This document shows, one piece after another, positions 52,901 through 64,000 of a stretch of DNA of 64,000 nt. Positions within the stretch are counted from its first letter, which is position 1, and each line of letters starts with the position of its first letter. The notes below the pieces were generated by a model. It worked only from the letters and a program-made list of their open reading frames with translations, did no database searches and was not told the DNA's origin. The stretch lies in NCBI RefSeq assembly GCF_001680005.1, contig NC_033568.1:682001-746000 (forward strand), written 5' to 3'. The translations under genes were made by a program, and so were the position numbers. The stretch is from Plasmodium coatneyi. Lineage: Eukaryota; Apicomplexa; Aconoidasida; Haemosporida; Plasmodiidae.

Positions 52901-54211
52901 GAAGAGGTAATATGCACACGCTTTACTATATCCGTTGAGGGTGCTGACCCTTTCTACATTACTATCGAAAAGGTAATTATCTATGAGTTGGAACCCCTTG
53001 TCTATTCTATCCTGTTGGATACACTTGGGGAGGTACTCAAATAACTCCTGGCACCTCACCACCTGAATGCAACTTTTGTTAAAGAAGTAAATGTAGTTGT
53101 TTGCTGAGGTGGGGTCAACTGCTTGATTCGCAAATTTGGATGCGTTCACTAGGGGGTCATCCCCTCCAGGGGGACTTTCACGGTGGTGATGGTGGTGACG
53201 CTGGTGCACATTTGTGAGAGTGGCATCCAAGTCCAGCTCATAGCGGGTGCGTTCATCGGGGTCCTCTCCAGGGGAGTACTTCCCCTCCAGGAGACCCTCC
53301 CCGTCATGCCCCTCCTGATCCAGAAGCAGCATGGAACACATGAACGAGCTGCACACATCACTATAATTGACAACGGCATCTACATACTCGTCCATGCAGA
53401 TGGTCTGCACATGCTGCTGGTTATTTACGTTGTAAAAATTGATGACCCCCCTGGAGTTCAGAGAACAGAGGAAGAAACGAAAGGAGATGAGGTGTCTCAC
53501 ATTATCCACCAACGAAATTGTATTCTTCCTAGACGGCATGGATGTTTCCACGTCGTAGAAAACTCCAACGTTCAGGTCACATACAATAAATATCTCATTC
53601 ACGTTAATTAGGGTTATGTACTTATATGTCTGTTCATACTCATGGCTGTAGAGAAGAATTTTCTCATTTTTTTTTAAGCGTAAAAGGTAGTAGCTCTTTT
53701 GGACTGTAAGGAAAAGGGAATCACTGACCCACAAGAAGGATGTTATGAATTCACTGAACGACTGTTCCTTCGTAGCCTTATATTTCCCATTCTCCAAATG
53801 GAAGAAAAATAATTTTTTTTTTTTCATGCTATACACCAATAAGTCACTTTTGTTCTTCTCATTCACGGTGCATATATTAGCGTCCTTACAAAGGAGAGTT
53901 AAACTTTGCATTTGAGATTCTTTGGCAAAATAAACTCCATCATTTATTTGGATAATCACCAGGGATTCCTTTTCCACGAGGATGATTTTTTCTACCTTTT
54001 GGTTCTTCTTCACTGAGTTGTTTTCCTCCAACTGGGCCTGCATCTTGGGGGTGTTCCCACCTTCTAGTTCCCCTTTTGGTTCCTTCTCGATGCGCCATTT
54101 TAATATCCGCCCATCGTTCGTACCAAAGTATAGCTTCCCATTCAGGGCACATGCGTAACTCACGTCCGCGTTCAGCTCCACCTCCACGAGCTCCTCCCGG
54201 AAGAGGTCCAT
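49962..54211 (-). CDS. Vps39/Vps3-type tethering-complex subunit
   Basis: Minus-strand exons 51588-54211, 50248-51495 and 49962-50076 (phase 2 junctions TA|C and CT|A); 1328 aa. The N-terminus has a CNH-like beta-propeller (VSYACALNGKLYFGTNDGRI, LINVNEIFIVCDLNVGVFYD). Around residues 390-470 it shows the Vps39 domain-1 pattern (YYLFSRGQFALAFVHFQRVD, then LPFLLSFWERYL). The C-terminus is a zinc-finger-like CQVCKSPI-AEKRFAYF with H and C in VTHMQCLEKY, as in Vps39 and TGFBRAP1/Vps3. Such subunits join HOPS or CORVET and bind Rab7 or Rab5 on endosomal or vacuolar membranes; in malaria parasites this would serve food-vacuole or apical-organelle traffic. Two hydrophilic inserts (around 530-570, and the Ser/Asp-rich stretch near 1080-1180) are Plasmodium-like low complexity. 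I cannot separate Vps39 from Vps3. Confidence 0.85.
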
Positions 54212-55215
54212 CCTGGGGGGGACGCACGGGGTAGCTTGCCTATTTGTGCCACGTGGGTCTCTTCATATAACATAAGTAAAAGCATAGCGACGTCCTATCC
54301 GAAGAATTCGCAGTGAACGGGGATGAAGTGAAGTGTTGCCCAATCAGGGGCTGGGGATACGTTGAGTAGCAAAAGTAGCTAAATTCAACCAGGGGTGACT
54401 TAAAAAAATTGTTAAATGGCCCGGCTCGACCATCACTTCGAAAACGACGCGCCATCAAATGGCATCTCCGCATGCATCCTTTTTTTTTTTTTTTTTTAAA
54501 AAGGCCCACTGCCCATCTGCCACGTGGGATAATTTCACGGGGCAAGCAATTTTGCCGGTGCCGAAAAACGTACAACATAGGTGGAACTGATGGTGCGGTG
54601 ACGACGGAAAGTCATCAGGCGAATCATCAGTTGGGTCACCAATCAGTGGCTACTCGTCCGCGCACCCACCCCTTCACCATTGTATAATTTTTCCTTTCCT
54701 TCCATTTTGTGCACTTTCTCCCCCGAATCAGTATTATTACCACAGTGGGGCTCACCTATTTCAGAATCACCACCCTTCCATGGGGATGGGCCCTTTGGAA
54801 GGATGAATGAGAGAATGCTCACCCAAACAGAGTCATGCCAAATCTGTCGAAGCGTCACAGATGGGAGGGAGTCACTCCAAGTGATAATGCAAAGGTTGTA
54901 ACAGAACGGAGGAATGACCTTTTTGCCATGTCCTATCGCATTTTTTTTTTTTTTCCTTTTCGGTGTACACCTAAACATGCGGTTACAGATAAAATGAGCC
55001 ATACACATATGTGCATCACGCCTTTCCCGCGAAAGAGTACCCGTAGGACAGTTCGAAACAGATAGCTTTCCCCTACCAGTGCATAGTGATTCCTGCTCGT
55101 GTGAAGGGACATGCCCCTCATTCGTTCTAACTTGTGAGTGTGCTTCAATGATCTTCCTGTATTCACATGTCGTACGGAATGCACTATAGTGGGGAGGTTT
55201 CGTTTATGCGATTTG

Positions 55216-55248
<33 letters not shown>

Positions 55249-56120
55249 TTTCACCTTGTTTTAGTTTTTAAGATTTGCTACCCACAATTTGGCAAAGTGT
55301 GATCACTTCATAACTTGGTCCTCTTTGCGAAAACGATTATGCCACGTTCAGCATAGAAGAAGAAACGTAAATTTTTGTTTGCACAAAGTGGGAAAGTATC
55401 ACTTAAACTTTTTTTTTTTTTTTTTTGGCTAATAATTCATTTTGTAGTTTTTCTTTTTTTCTCAGTTGTGTTTATAATAACATTTTTGAATTACGTGTTA
55501 AATGAAAAAAATGTTACACATTATGGGGGGGCAAATTTCCACTCGGATTGCGTTTGATGCGGCGTAGCATGGAACACAGAAAAAAATGGCATCAAAATGG
55601 TATCAGATGCCCAAGGAAAAATGAGGTACACAAAAAAAAAGGCACAAAATGGGGTATAGAAGGGGGTGATCTTTTTTACACACGCTTCCAAATGAGCATG
55701 CGCCGCAATGTTTACATGTAGACGAAGCAACACAGTTTGGCGCTGGTGCTCACGCAGAACCTGTGTCTCACTAATAAATTGTGGCTTCCTTGGGGGAAAA
55801 AATCACAAATGGGGGAACAACGGTAAAATGCTAGCAGAATGCACAAATGGGGGAGGAAAAAACGGGAAAAACTGCTAGCAAAACGCACAAAAGGAATAAT
55901 CATGCGAATTCAAGAATTGCTGATGGAACAAACAAGGGGAACGAATAACTTGCAGGGGGGCCCCCTGCACAATGTGGAAGAAGTAGAAATGGCAGCTGCG
56001 CCATGACACAATTACGTGCACGCATATCGGCAGACATGCGCATATGGAACAAATGTGCCCTTGTCCTGAACCGTACCACTAAGGTAAAAATTATTTCCAT
56101 TCTCCGAAGACGCACACAAA
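54212..56120. other. Intergenic, no gene seen
   Basis: About 1.9 kb upstream of the Vps39/Vps3-like gene and downstream of the palmitoyltransferase. Contains T runs at 54480-54497 and 55219-55247. Open frames are short and lack conserved motifs. Confidence 0.5.
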
Positions 56121-58752
56121 TCAAACGTTTTCCTCTTTCGAACTTTCGTTGTGGCTAGCTAAAAATGAATCATCCATGTCGACGCTGTTGATGTTGAGGT
56201 ATATGTCGTTCAGCGGGTACAGGTAGTCTTCTGCAGGGAAAAGTAGAAAAGATGCATCAATGTTTCCGTGTGAACCTGTGCATAATAAAGGGTAGATCAC
56301 TCTGGGAAGCAACATTTCGCAGGTCTCATTTTTGAAATCCATTTGGTTTAGCCTACTGGTAGGGTAGAGATTTTCGGGGGTAAGGGGGAAGAACCACTTC
56401 CACTTGAATTCGCCAAACACCTGTATGTTGTGAGTTGTGTGGGCATACGATGAGTACCTTCTCTACCCTTTTTTTTTTGTTGTTGTTTCGGCTGTCTTCG
56501 CCGCCTTTTCAACATGGTGTCTACCATTTTCCAGTTATTGTACGTGCCCAAGTCATAGGGGTTCTACGGGGGAAGGCGAGAACATATAAAAAATTGGTAC
56601 AAAAATTTGCAACCTTAGTAAAATAACTAAATTAGTCCATCTTTTATGGAGGAGAACGAAGGGTGGTGACGCCCTCTACCCAGTGTCGGGGGTCAAATGC
56701 TGCTTTCCCTCCTTTACTCACCTTATCCGTGTACGACGACTCTATTACAGTGATGTTACGAGAAATGAAATAGATGTACTGGCAATTCATCTGAGAGGGG
56801 GAAGGTAAAAAAGGGTGGCAAAAGAGGCACCGTCGTGTATATATGGGCATGCTTATCTTTCCGAGCAGTCAACTGCTTGGCCCCTCGAAGGAATTTGTGC
56901 AAACTTCGAAGCATTTTTTTTTCCTTTATTACGAAGACTAGGGCTATCATCATTGTCAGGGAAGCACAGACGGCTACGGAGGAGTGACAATGGATGGGTT
57001 ATACTTCCTTCAGTAGAGACATACACATACACCCACACGGAGGATAAACTTATATGCACGCATGTCTGCAAGGAGCGCGTAGGCTCAGCATCCATAACAT
57101 GTGCACATTTTCCACCCACTCGGGGGGGGAATATATTTTCCTGTTCTTTTTACTGATCAGCAGGGCTCCATGGTGCAGCGTTTTGGAGGCCTATGATGAA
57201 GGGGGGGGAGAACAAATAAGCAAACAAATGAACAAACAAACGAACGAACGAACACATGAACAATATGAACAACATGAACAACATGAACAACATGAACAAC
57301 ATGAACAACATGAACAACATGAACAACATGAACAACATGAACAACATGAACAACATGAACAACTGGACGAACAAATGAACAACTATACATGTACAGATAG
57401 CCCGAGTGGCGATCTACGCAAAGTTACTAGCCTAATGCACGAGTGATTGCTTAGTGGGAAGTGCACCCAAATATAGTGCCTGCGGGATGTCCCCCCTCAC
57501 TGGACTTTACCTTGTTACTTTCGCTTTCCTGTAGGGCCAGTATAAACTTGGGGCTAATCGTAATGGCAATATACACCGTCGTGAGCAGCCCGTAGGACAG
57601 AAAGAGGAAAAAGAACTTCAAGTTCCTCTCGCCCACGCAAGTGCCTATCCATGGGCAGTGGTGGTCCATCTTCAGTACGCATCTCTTGCAGGACTGTATG
57701 GGGGGGGACAACCGTTCGTGTGTGCCAGCGGACGTACATCTGGTATATGCATGGCAGAAAGCGTTATAGCATTGCATCAACACACCTTGTCGTGTATCTA
57801 CCCTTTTGCTGGGCGACGGCGTGCAACTTACCCGGCAGTGGTGGGCCCTCTCTGGCCTCACGAGAAAATTGCACTTGTCGCAGATGGTGTACTTATTCGG
57901 CGTGTAGTTCATAATTTTCCGCTTTTCGATCGGTATGTTATTTTCTTCTGCGTTTGCTGAGGGGGGCGACGAACAGAAGAAGGGGGAGAAGAAAATTATC
58001 TCCATGGGAAGTGCGTCATCATAACATGTAGTAATTGCTCCCCATGGGTATAGCGAACACTCCATGGAAATTTTCTCAAACCAGTTGGCACTCTCTCATC
58101 TCTCACCTTCCCATGTGGTGTCCACGTATCCAGGGTTGTTAAAGGAGCATTTTACAAAGGACCAATAGTAGCAGACAAAAAAAGGGGCACTCAGTGCTCC
58201 CAAGATTATGCGCACGGTACGACCATAGCTGTTTAGGTATTCATTTTGGAGGCAGTCTGCAATAGAGGGGTGGAAGGATGGGTTGTTGTTGGTGGTGGTG
58301 GTGCATTGCAGGGTGTAATCCACGTTTGGTGGTTCTTCCATGTACATTTGTTTGCACACTTCCATATATGCGCTTCTACATTCGAGGAAGCATGTGCGAT
58401 GCAAGTGGCGATAGCACGATGGCGGCTGGCATACTCACATAGGTAACATATATAAATGAAGGCGCTCAGAAGTGTCACGAAAAGGAAGGACAGAAAATTG
58501 TTCATGTGGACGGTTCTCTGGGGTTTCAAAAAGAGAAAAAAAAAAAAAGGGCGAGGGGAAGGGCGTGGTACGGAACTGCAAAGGGGGAGCAAAACAGCGG
58601 AAGAAAAATGTGAAAATGGCGTAACTTGCAGCAGCAGAGGTAAATGTTTCCATGCAGAACTGTGGCGCAAGGATCAAAACAGACATTTCGCAAAACGATT
58701 CCTTTCTCACCTTTTCAAGTGTGGCTAATTTGGCAAGCACAAGTATGCGCAT
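56121..58752 (-). CDS. DHHC-type palmitoyltransferase
   Basis: Ten minus-strand exons by eye: 58711-58752, 58439-58517, 58107-58256, 57832-57956, 57511-57693, 57154-57190, 56933-56973, 56722-56790, 56525-56563 and 56121-56420. They sum to 1065 bases, 354 aa. Starts MRILVLAKLATLEK. TM1 is NNFLSFLFVTLLSAFIYICY, TM2 LGALSAPFFVCYYWSFV. The Cys-rich domain runs CDKCNFLVRPERAHHC, CKRCVLKMDHHCPWIGTC with catalytic DHHC, then TM3 and TM4 (GALLITVCASLTMMIALVF), followed by RNITVIE, matching the TTxE motif, and NPYDLGTYNNW with VFG. The enzyme attaches palmitate to protein cysteines at ER, Golgi or pellicle membranes. Exon 10 may hide a short in-frame intron ending CCCTGCAG before EDYLYPLNDIYLN. Small exons 6 and 7 are inferred from phase and hydrophobicity. 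Confidence 0.88.
57246..57366. repeat. 9-bp tandem repeat (AACATGAAC) inside an intron
   Basis: About a dozen near-perfect copies in the intron between exons 5 and 6 of the palmitoyltransferase gene. It gives open frames in all phases on both strands (Glu-Gln-His or Val-Val-His repeats), which are artefacts of the period of nine. Confidence 0.92.
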
Positions 58753-60558
58753 TGGTCTGTTTATCGTTCTTATTATCGTTCTCTATGTGACTATCGGGAG
58801 TTACGTTTTTTTTTTTTTTTTTTTTTTTTTTTCTTTTTTTTTTTTCCCGTCCCCACCTTGAGTCAGAATGCACTCTTCCACCCCAGCGTTGACCCCTCAG
58901 GACGGACATACAATGGATGGGTAAGTCTGCGAGCGCGCGCAAATGCATGCACAGGGGCATACGTGTGGCATGGTTTAAAAAAAATTGTGCGGAAACGTCT
59001 ACAACACATGTGTCACCAGGTCGATTTGTTCGATTCGCTTCCTTTGGATTTCTTTTTTTTTTTTTTGATTTCTTCCGAGTGATAGTGTGAAGTTTCTCCG
59101 TGGAAATGCAAAACGGGAAACGCAAATGTCGGAACGAAAAAAAATAATGATAAGGAAAAAGGCAAAAAAAATGGGACGAAAAAAAAAACAAAACAAAATC
59201 AAACAAAACAAAATCAAACAAAACAAAACAAAACAAAACAAAAACAAAGCAAAACAGACAATAATAAAGTAACTTCCCCAAGGACGCAAATCAAATGGTT
59301 GACAAAATACGAGAGCGATTTCGCCTCCCCTGTGAAGTACAAAAAAAAAAAAGGCGACCACGAAAAAAAGAAAAAAACAAAAAAAACATGCATGTGTTGC
59401 ACAGCATGTTTTTACTCAGTATGCACATCGCGGAATTCTAACACTCTTGGAATATATAAAAAGAATGAGTTTTTCCTTTTTTCCGAGTTTTCTCACATAT
59501 GTGGGTTACACACAAATGTGCCTGTATTGGCGCTAATCGCGTAAGAACAATTTTTTTTTTTCATGTTCTACTTTTTCTTTTTTTTTTGTTCATTTTTCTT
59601 TTTTTTTTTCATTATTTTTTTTAAGTACATCCCTCACTTAAACCGTAAATAATTAAGTAGCAGGCCATACTGTTCTTCCTAATACCTAGGAAGGGACCCT
59701 ATTCCAACACCCTGAACCTTTACTCAGATATTTTCTTTTTTTTTTTTTTTTTTCTTTTTTTTTTTCCACGATGAGTAAGGCGTTTTTGCGAGGCCTCAAA
59801 ATTGGTTTGAGAATAAAAAAAAGGGGGAAGACAAAATGAACGAAAAAAAAGAGTGAAGGGAAGATGGGAAGATCCTTCCTTGGGAACGCGCAGAGCCTGC
59901 GCGCAGTCTGCGCAGAGAACCGCCCATTCTCGAAAAAAGGGGAACCCAAGCCCCATTGGGAACAAAATTTTCCCTCTTTTAAGCTACTTTGGTGGACAAG
60001 AAAGCCCCCTATATTTCGCTCACCTTGAACAGGCGAAGATAGGGCGAGAGCAAATCCGAATTATAAAAAAAAAAAAAAAAGAAAAAAAAGGAAAAACTAA
60101 CACAAACTGCACAACACTTACACTCGCATAAAGAAGGAAATAAGAAAAAAAAAAAAAAAAAATTGTCAATTTTGTACCTCTTTTTTTTAAGCGTGCATTT
60201 TTCGCGTTTTGCATTTTTCTTTTTTTTTGAACTACCAACTTTTTTTAGCTGAACGTCACTGATCGATGGTTATGCGCGCATTACGTGCTCACAAAAAAAA
60301 AAAAAAAATATATGAAAAAATTGCACCAACAAGGTTAATTATTCAGCATGTTGGAAAAAATTAAAAGGAATTTATTTTCCTTCCAACTGTGATGAACCCA
60401 TCGGCGAACACTTCATTTTGTAAACGGGCTTATTACATTTTAGCTTTTTCTTCTCCTGTCTCTTCATTCATTTTCTTTTTATTTTATTTTTTTCTTTTTC
60501 TTCTTTTTTCTTTTTTTCTTAAAAAAGAGAGAAGGAGGTGGAAGAAGGGAAGAGGAAT
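58753..60558. other. Boundary from core block back to pir gene
   Basis: Poly(T), poly(A) and AACAAAATCA microsatellite sequence (59190-59252), no conserved exon. Includes the promoter side of the palmitoyltransferase gene and the 3' flank of the pir gene. Confidence 0.55.
59190..59252. repeat. CAAAA/CAAAATCAAA microsatellite
   Basis: Tandem AACAAAACAAAATCAAAC words; directly visible; low-complexity frames across it are not genes. Confidence 0.85.
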
Positions 60559-63099
60559 TTATCTAACATAAGGAACAGAATATAACGTAGTAGAATCGTC
60601 CCCTGCTGTGGGATTTGCTGTCGAAAGTTCATTTGAATATTCGGTAGATGTGTCGTCTTCTGTTAATGTGCTGATTCTTTGTCTGATGGTGGACCTTTTT
60701 TTCCTTTTATTGTTATGTCTGCTGCTGCCTCCAAAGAATTTGTTTATTCCAGAAGGTAGAAAATTATACTAATGAAGGAGTAACATGTGGGGAAAAGGTG
60801 TAAAGAGGGAAGGAACATATATATATATATATACATGCACACAGCCTGTATTGTATTTTTATTTTAAATAACAATTCATAATAGGGGGCACTATTATTTA
60901 TATATTCAATCATAACTGGTACACTTACTTTATATAAAAAGAGAGCAAGTGTTGGTAATCCTATTGCTGCAGCAGCACCACCACCAATACCAATATTAGT
61001 AGTATCTATTCCGGAGGAGACAGAAGTAGCTGGTGATGCGAACCGTGCTGGTGGTCCTCCCGCAGGGAATGGTAATTGTGGAGGTTGAGGTTGCTGCTGT
61101 TGTTGCTGTTGTTGTTGTTGTTGCTGTTGTTGTTGTTGTTGTTGTTGTTGCTGCTGCCCTCCATCCCGTTCACCTGAAAAAAGTAGTGAGAAGAAATTCT
61201 CTTAGTGTAATCATTCCTTACTTTTTTCCTTTTCCTTCTTAAAGTGCATTCCCTTTTTGGGGGTGCACATACGCACTTCCTTTCCGGAAGTGTCTATTTC
61301 CACCTTTTCCACTCCCTCACAGTATGGGACTGCTAAAGTAATGTTAAGAGAGGTAGTTACACCTAACTGCTGAGGTAGTTACTTCCACTATATGGTGTGT
61401 ATAGTTTTTTACGCCCATCTTATGGTGTATAGTTTCACTCTACTTAAGGTGTATATTTTTACTGAGGTAGTTCTTCACTCTATACATACTTACTTGCTTC
61501 AGTTGCTTCAGGTCCTGGATGTGCACTTACGGAAGGTTCCTGATCTGCGATATCGTCACTTCTTTGGAGACTTTCTGTAGGTTGGGCAGGTGCTGCGGGG
61601 CAGTCTAAGTTCTGCGGTGGCTTATATTCCGGCTTCTTTGGGGGGGGTTTCTTAAATTCGTTACAATATGGTTCTCCATGAGTGCCTCCGCAATCTGTAC
61701 TTACTTTGTTATATGTTGTTTGGGCTTCCTGGAAGGAATTATTCCATTTTTCAGTATTGTAATATTTACTACAATCCTCGTTTTCCTTTAATTTATGAAT
61801 GTTATAGTACCAATCAAATAGTATTTTAGCCTGTGGGAACCTGTCTTTGTTAATATTAGAGTATATAGGAGTGCATTTATTCGTGCATTGGACTTCCGTC
61901 AACTTCTCATAAATTTCCTTCATAACCGGTGAAAACTGGCTTTCCCTCCTCAATGATTCATTTCTTACTTTATCACCTAACCAGTAATATAGGAAATGGC
62001 AGGGGTCATAGTAGCTCCCTGGTTTCTTCTTTATTTTACATGCGTAATAATAGTTCCTTACAATTCCATCGGCCAATGTTACATCATTCTGCCACCTTTC
62101 TAGTACTCCTTCTACTTCCCTTTTTACATCCTCCTTACAGTCGCTCACCCCACGGGTTACTGTACAAGTCGTTCTTCCATCGAACCTACTGTATTCTTCT
62201 TCTGAGGGCAATTTAAATGTACTTGTTACCTATAAATATAATAAACAAAAAAAAATGGAACATGTGTAGTTGGGTGTTTCCCCATATGTACTTCTTCTTA
62301 CATATTATTATTATTACATTAAGTATAATGTACTGTATTTATATATATTTATTCATATACGCTAACTAAGGAGGGGACCAACCTGTGTTGCTGCTGCTAG
62401 ATTTTCCACTGGAGCTCCTGCTGCTCGTTTGGCAGTAGCATGGCAGTCTAATTTTTCTGGTTCTTTATATTCTTCCCTCTTTTTTGGGTTCTCCTTAAAA
62501 TCGGTACAATATTGATATCCGCCTCTGTTTCGGCAATACGAACTCAACTGCGAATATGCTGTTTGGGCTGTGCTGTACAAGGTTTCACATTTGTTCTTTT
62601 GGCAATAATTTCTACAATCGTCTTTTTTTTTTGGTAACTCCTTATAGTTATAGTTGTAGTCGAATAGTGTTTTACCTTGGTCGAAACGTTCCTTCAAAAT
62701 ATCTCCGTACAGATTTTTACAATCACATGTAGGATCGAATTCTGTCAGCTTATCATAAATTGTCCTCATAATCATTGAGAGAGACAACCCCTTAAATTTT
62801 TCCTTTATTTTTTCGCCTAACCAATAATAAAAGAAGCCGTAAAGATCATCATCACCCAAATATTCCAACCAATCCCCCCTTCCTCCTCTGTTACAAACGT
62901 TACAGTAGTTTTTTGCAATTATATGGATCAACTCCCAATCTTGCCCTTGGTACGAGTATAATGAGTTCTTCAGTGGTCCTTCCAGTTCACTGACGTTCTT
63001 ATTTGTTCCTTGGAATCTACAACTTCTTCCTTCTCTTCCCTTATCAAAATGAGCATATATGTCCTCTGAGGGTAATGAATGTGAATCTCCTTCCTTCCC
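60559..63099 (-). CDS. KIR: Two-module pir/KIR-type protein with poly-Gln hinge, first exon not placed
   Basis: Minus-strand exons 62383-63099, 61494-62229, 60929-61173 and 60559-60768; together 635 aa plus a missing first exon. Module 1 starts GKEGDSHSLPSEDIYAHFDK with core YGFFYYWLGEK; module 2 starts VTSTFKLPSEEEYSRFDGR with core CHFLYYWLGDK. Each ends in a similar KKPEYKPPQNLDC / KREEYKEPEKLDC segment, so the second arose by duplication of the first. The third exon, joined in phase 1 (A|GT), has about 20 Gln in a row, a Pro/Gly stretch and the membrane segment IGLPTLALFLYK. The tail starts YNFLPSGINKFFGGS and ends SVPYVR, lacking the usual NIxYxxM. Candidate first exons lie at 63279-63281 (ATG before GTAATA) and near 63863-63886; neither is convincing. 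Confidence 0.82.
61082..61157 (-). repeat. CAG/CAA repeat coding poly-Gln
   Basis: About 20 or more glutamine codons, mixed CAA and CAG, in the hinge exon of the pir gene. Mixed codons argue for some age. The rest of the window has no other long Gln run. Confidence 0.9.
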
Positions 63100-64000
63100 C
63101 TAAATAAAATATATGGAATTGAAATATGTGTGCACATATCCTCCCACATTACTTCCTATTATATGATATACATGTGGAACATTATATATATATGTATGTG
63201 TACACACATACACATATACTACTATGTGTATATATACACATTTTTAATAATGGAATGAACTTTTTATTATTCTATTACCATTGTTTATGTGTACATATTC
63301 CTTATATATGATATGAATTTTATATATTAAAATATGTTCATGTGCTCATGTGTTCATGTAGTTTGGAAATACATATCCCAGTTCAAATTGATTTATGATG
63401 ATTATGAAATGTGTAGGTATTGAATTTTTATTCTTCCTTTCCCCTCACAGTACACAATGCTTAATTTTTCAAACAATGATAATCCACAGTCCACATGCAC
63501 TGAAATCATCATGTGCATATAATTAAAGTAAAAATATCAATGAACACACACAGAACTGTAACAAAGTAAAAAAAGTAAAGAACGAGCTCTACTCCCCTCC
63601 TCCTCCCCCCCCCTTTACTACTTTCTCCTTCATTATATATTACTGAATTCTGCAAAATTGCGCATAAGAATATGTTGCAGTATACACAAATTCTTCTCCT
63701 GCATTCGTGATCATTCAACAATAATGATTCCCTCCTTTTATCTTTCTCAGTTAAATACATACAAATAACTTATTCACACACAAGGTGTGTATACCATATT
63801 ATCTAAGCTTCCCTTTCCCTTTTAGTGCACATTTAAGTTCATCTTTTTTTACCTACCGCTACCCTTCTTTTTCCTTGCATCCTAATATGTACAACCTGAA
63901 TATTTTTATTTATATGTGTGACGCGTACATTCATTATCCGAGCTACTACTTCCGCCCCCCCTGAATCCACAATATACCTTACATGTTAATGCACTCTTTC
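63100..64000. other. AT-rich flank upstream of minus-strand pir gene
   Basis: Resembles the 5' flanks of other pir genes here (for example 18200-18990): TATATA runs, AGAATATGTTGCAGT near 63667 also seen at 18908. It should contain the first exon and promoter of the pir gene. No complete feature could be placed. Confidence 0.5.

Noticed and set aside
50441..53611. Plus-strand frames antisense to the Vps39/Vps3-like gene
   Set aside because: Shadows of the long conserved minus-strand coding exons.
54643..55008. Minus-strand 121-codon frame upstream of the Vps39/Vps3-like gene
   Set aside because: No recognisable motif, no splice partners, includes a Lys run from a T tract on the plus strand.
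57054..57446. Frames with Glu-Gln-His repeats (plus) and Met-Leu-Phe or Val-Val-His repeats (minus)
   Set aside because: A nine-base tandem repeat keeps all six frames open; it lies within an intron of the palmitoyltransferase gene.

Overview
This is nuclear DNA from a malaria parasite of macaques, of the Plasmodium knowlesi / P. coatneyi type. The reasons are: (i) eleven spliced genes of the pir superfamily (KIR type), each with a tiny first exon, a Cys-rich exon ending in a membrane segment of the form FLLYK, and a Ser/Thr/Asp-rich tail exon; (ii) an isolated terminal exon of a SICAvar gene, a family known from these two species; (iii) a CD99-like stretch in one KIR gene, a known feature of KIR proteins; (iv) interstitial telomere-like repeats; and (v) long poly(A)/poly(T) runs with a moderately AT-rich base composition. 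I cannot choose between the two species from sequence alone.

Layout. From 1 to about 33.5 kb there is a variant-antigen block with ten pir/KIR genes on both strands (578-2416 +, 3297-4805 -, 6831-8635 +, 9897-11302 +, 12995-14626 -, 16539-18015 -, 19609-21485 +, 23597-25151 -, 26442-28089 +, 31206-33486 +). Between them lie an orphan pir membrane exon, a degenerate SICAvar last exon, a C-rich telomere-like tract and several minisatellites. From about 34.6 to 60.4 kb there is a core block of single-copy housekeeping genes: a conserved coiled-coil protein, a crotonase-fold protein, ribosomal proteins eL8 (L7a) and uL18 (L5), a Vps39/Vps3-type tethering subunit, and a DHHC palmitoyltransferase. 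At 60.6 kb the sequence returns to pir with a two-module gene on the minus strand that runs towards the right edge. A core block flanked on both sides by variant genes fits the scattered, chromosome-internal pir/SICAvar organisation of these species rather than a purely subtelomeric one.

How the parts relate. The pir genes fall into groups by the cassette formed by intron 2 and the tail exon: a YKPWSSWF group (the genes ending near 16.5, 21.5, 23.6 and 28.1 kb), a Y/H-T-x-LF group (near 2.4, 3.3, 8.6, 11.3 and 33.5 kb), and a Y-x-LPS group (near 13.0 and 60.6 kb). In the first group this cassette has been copied between genes; one pair forms a 408-bp inverted repeat around the SICAvar fragment. 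Two genes (31.2 and 60.6 kb) carry two Cys-rich modules in tandem. All splice sites were placed by eye from reading frame, GT/AG and phase; exon lengths sum to whole codons in every gene called intact.
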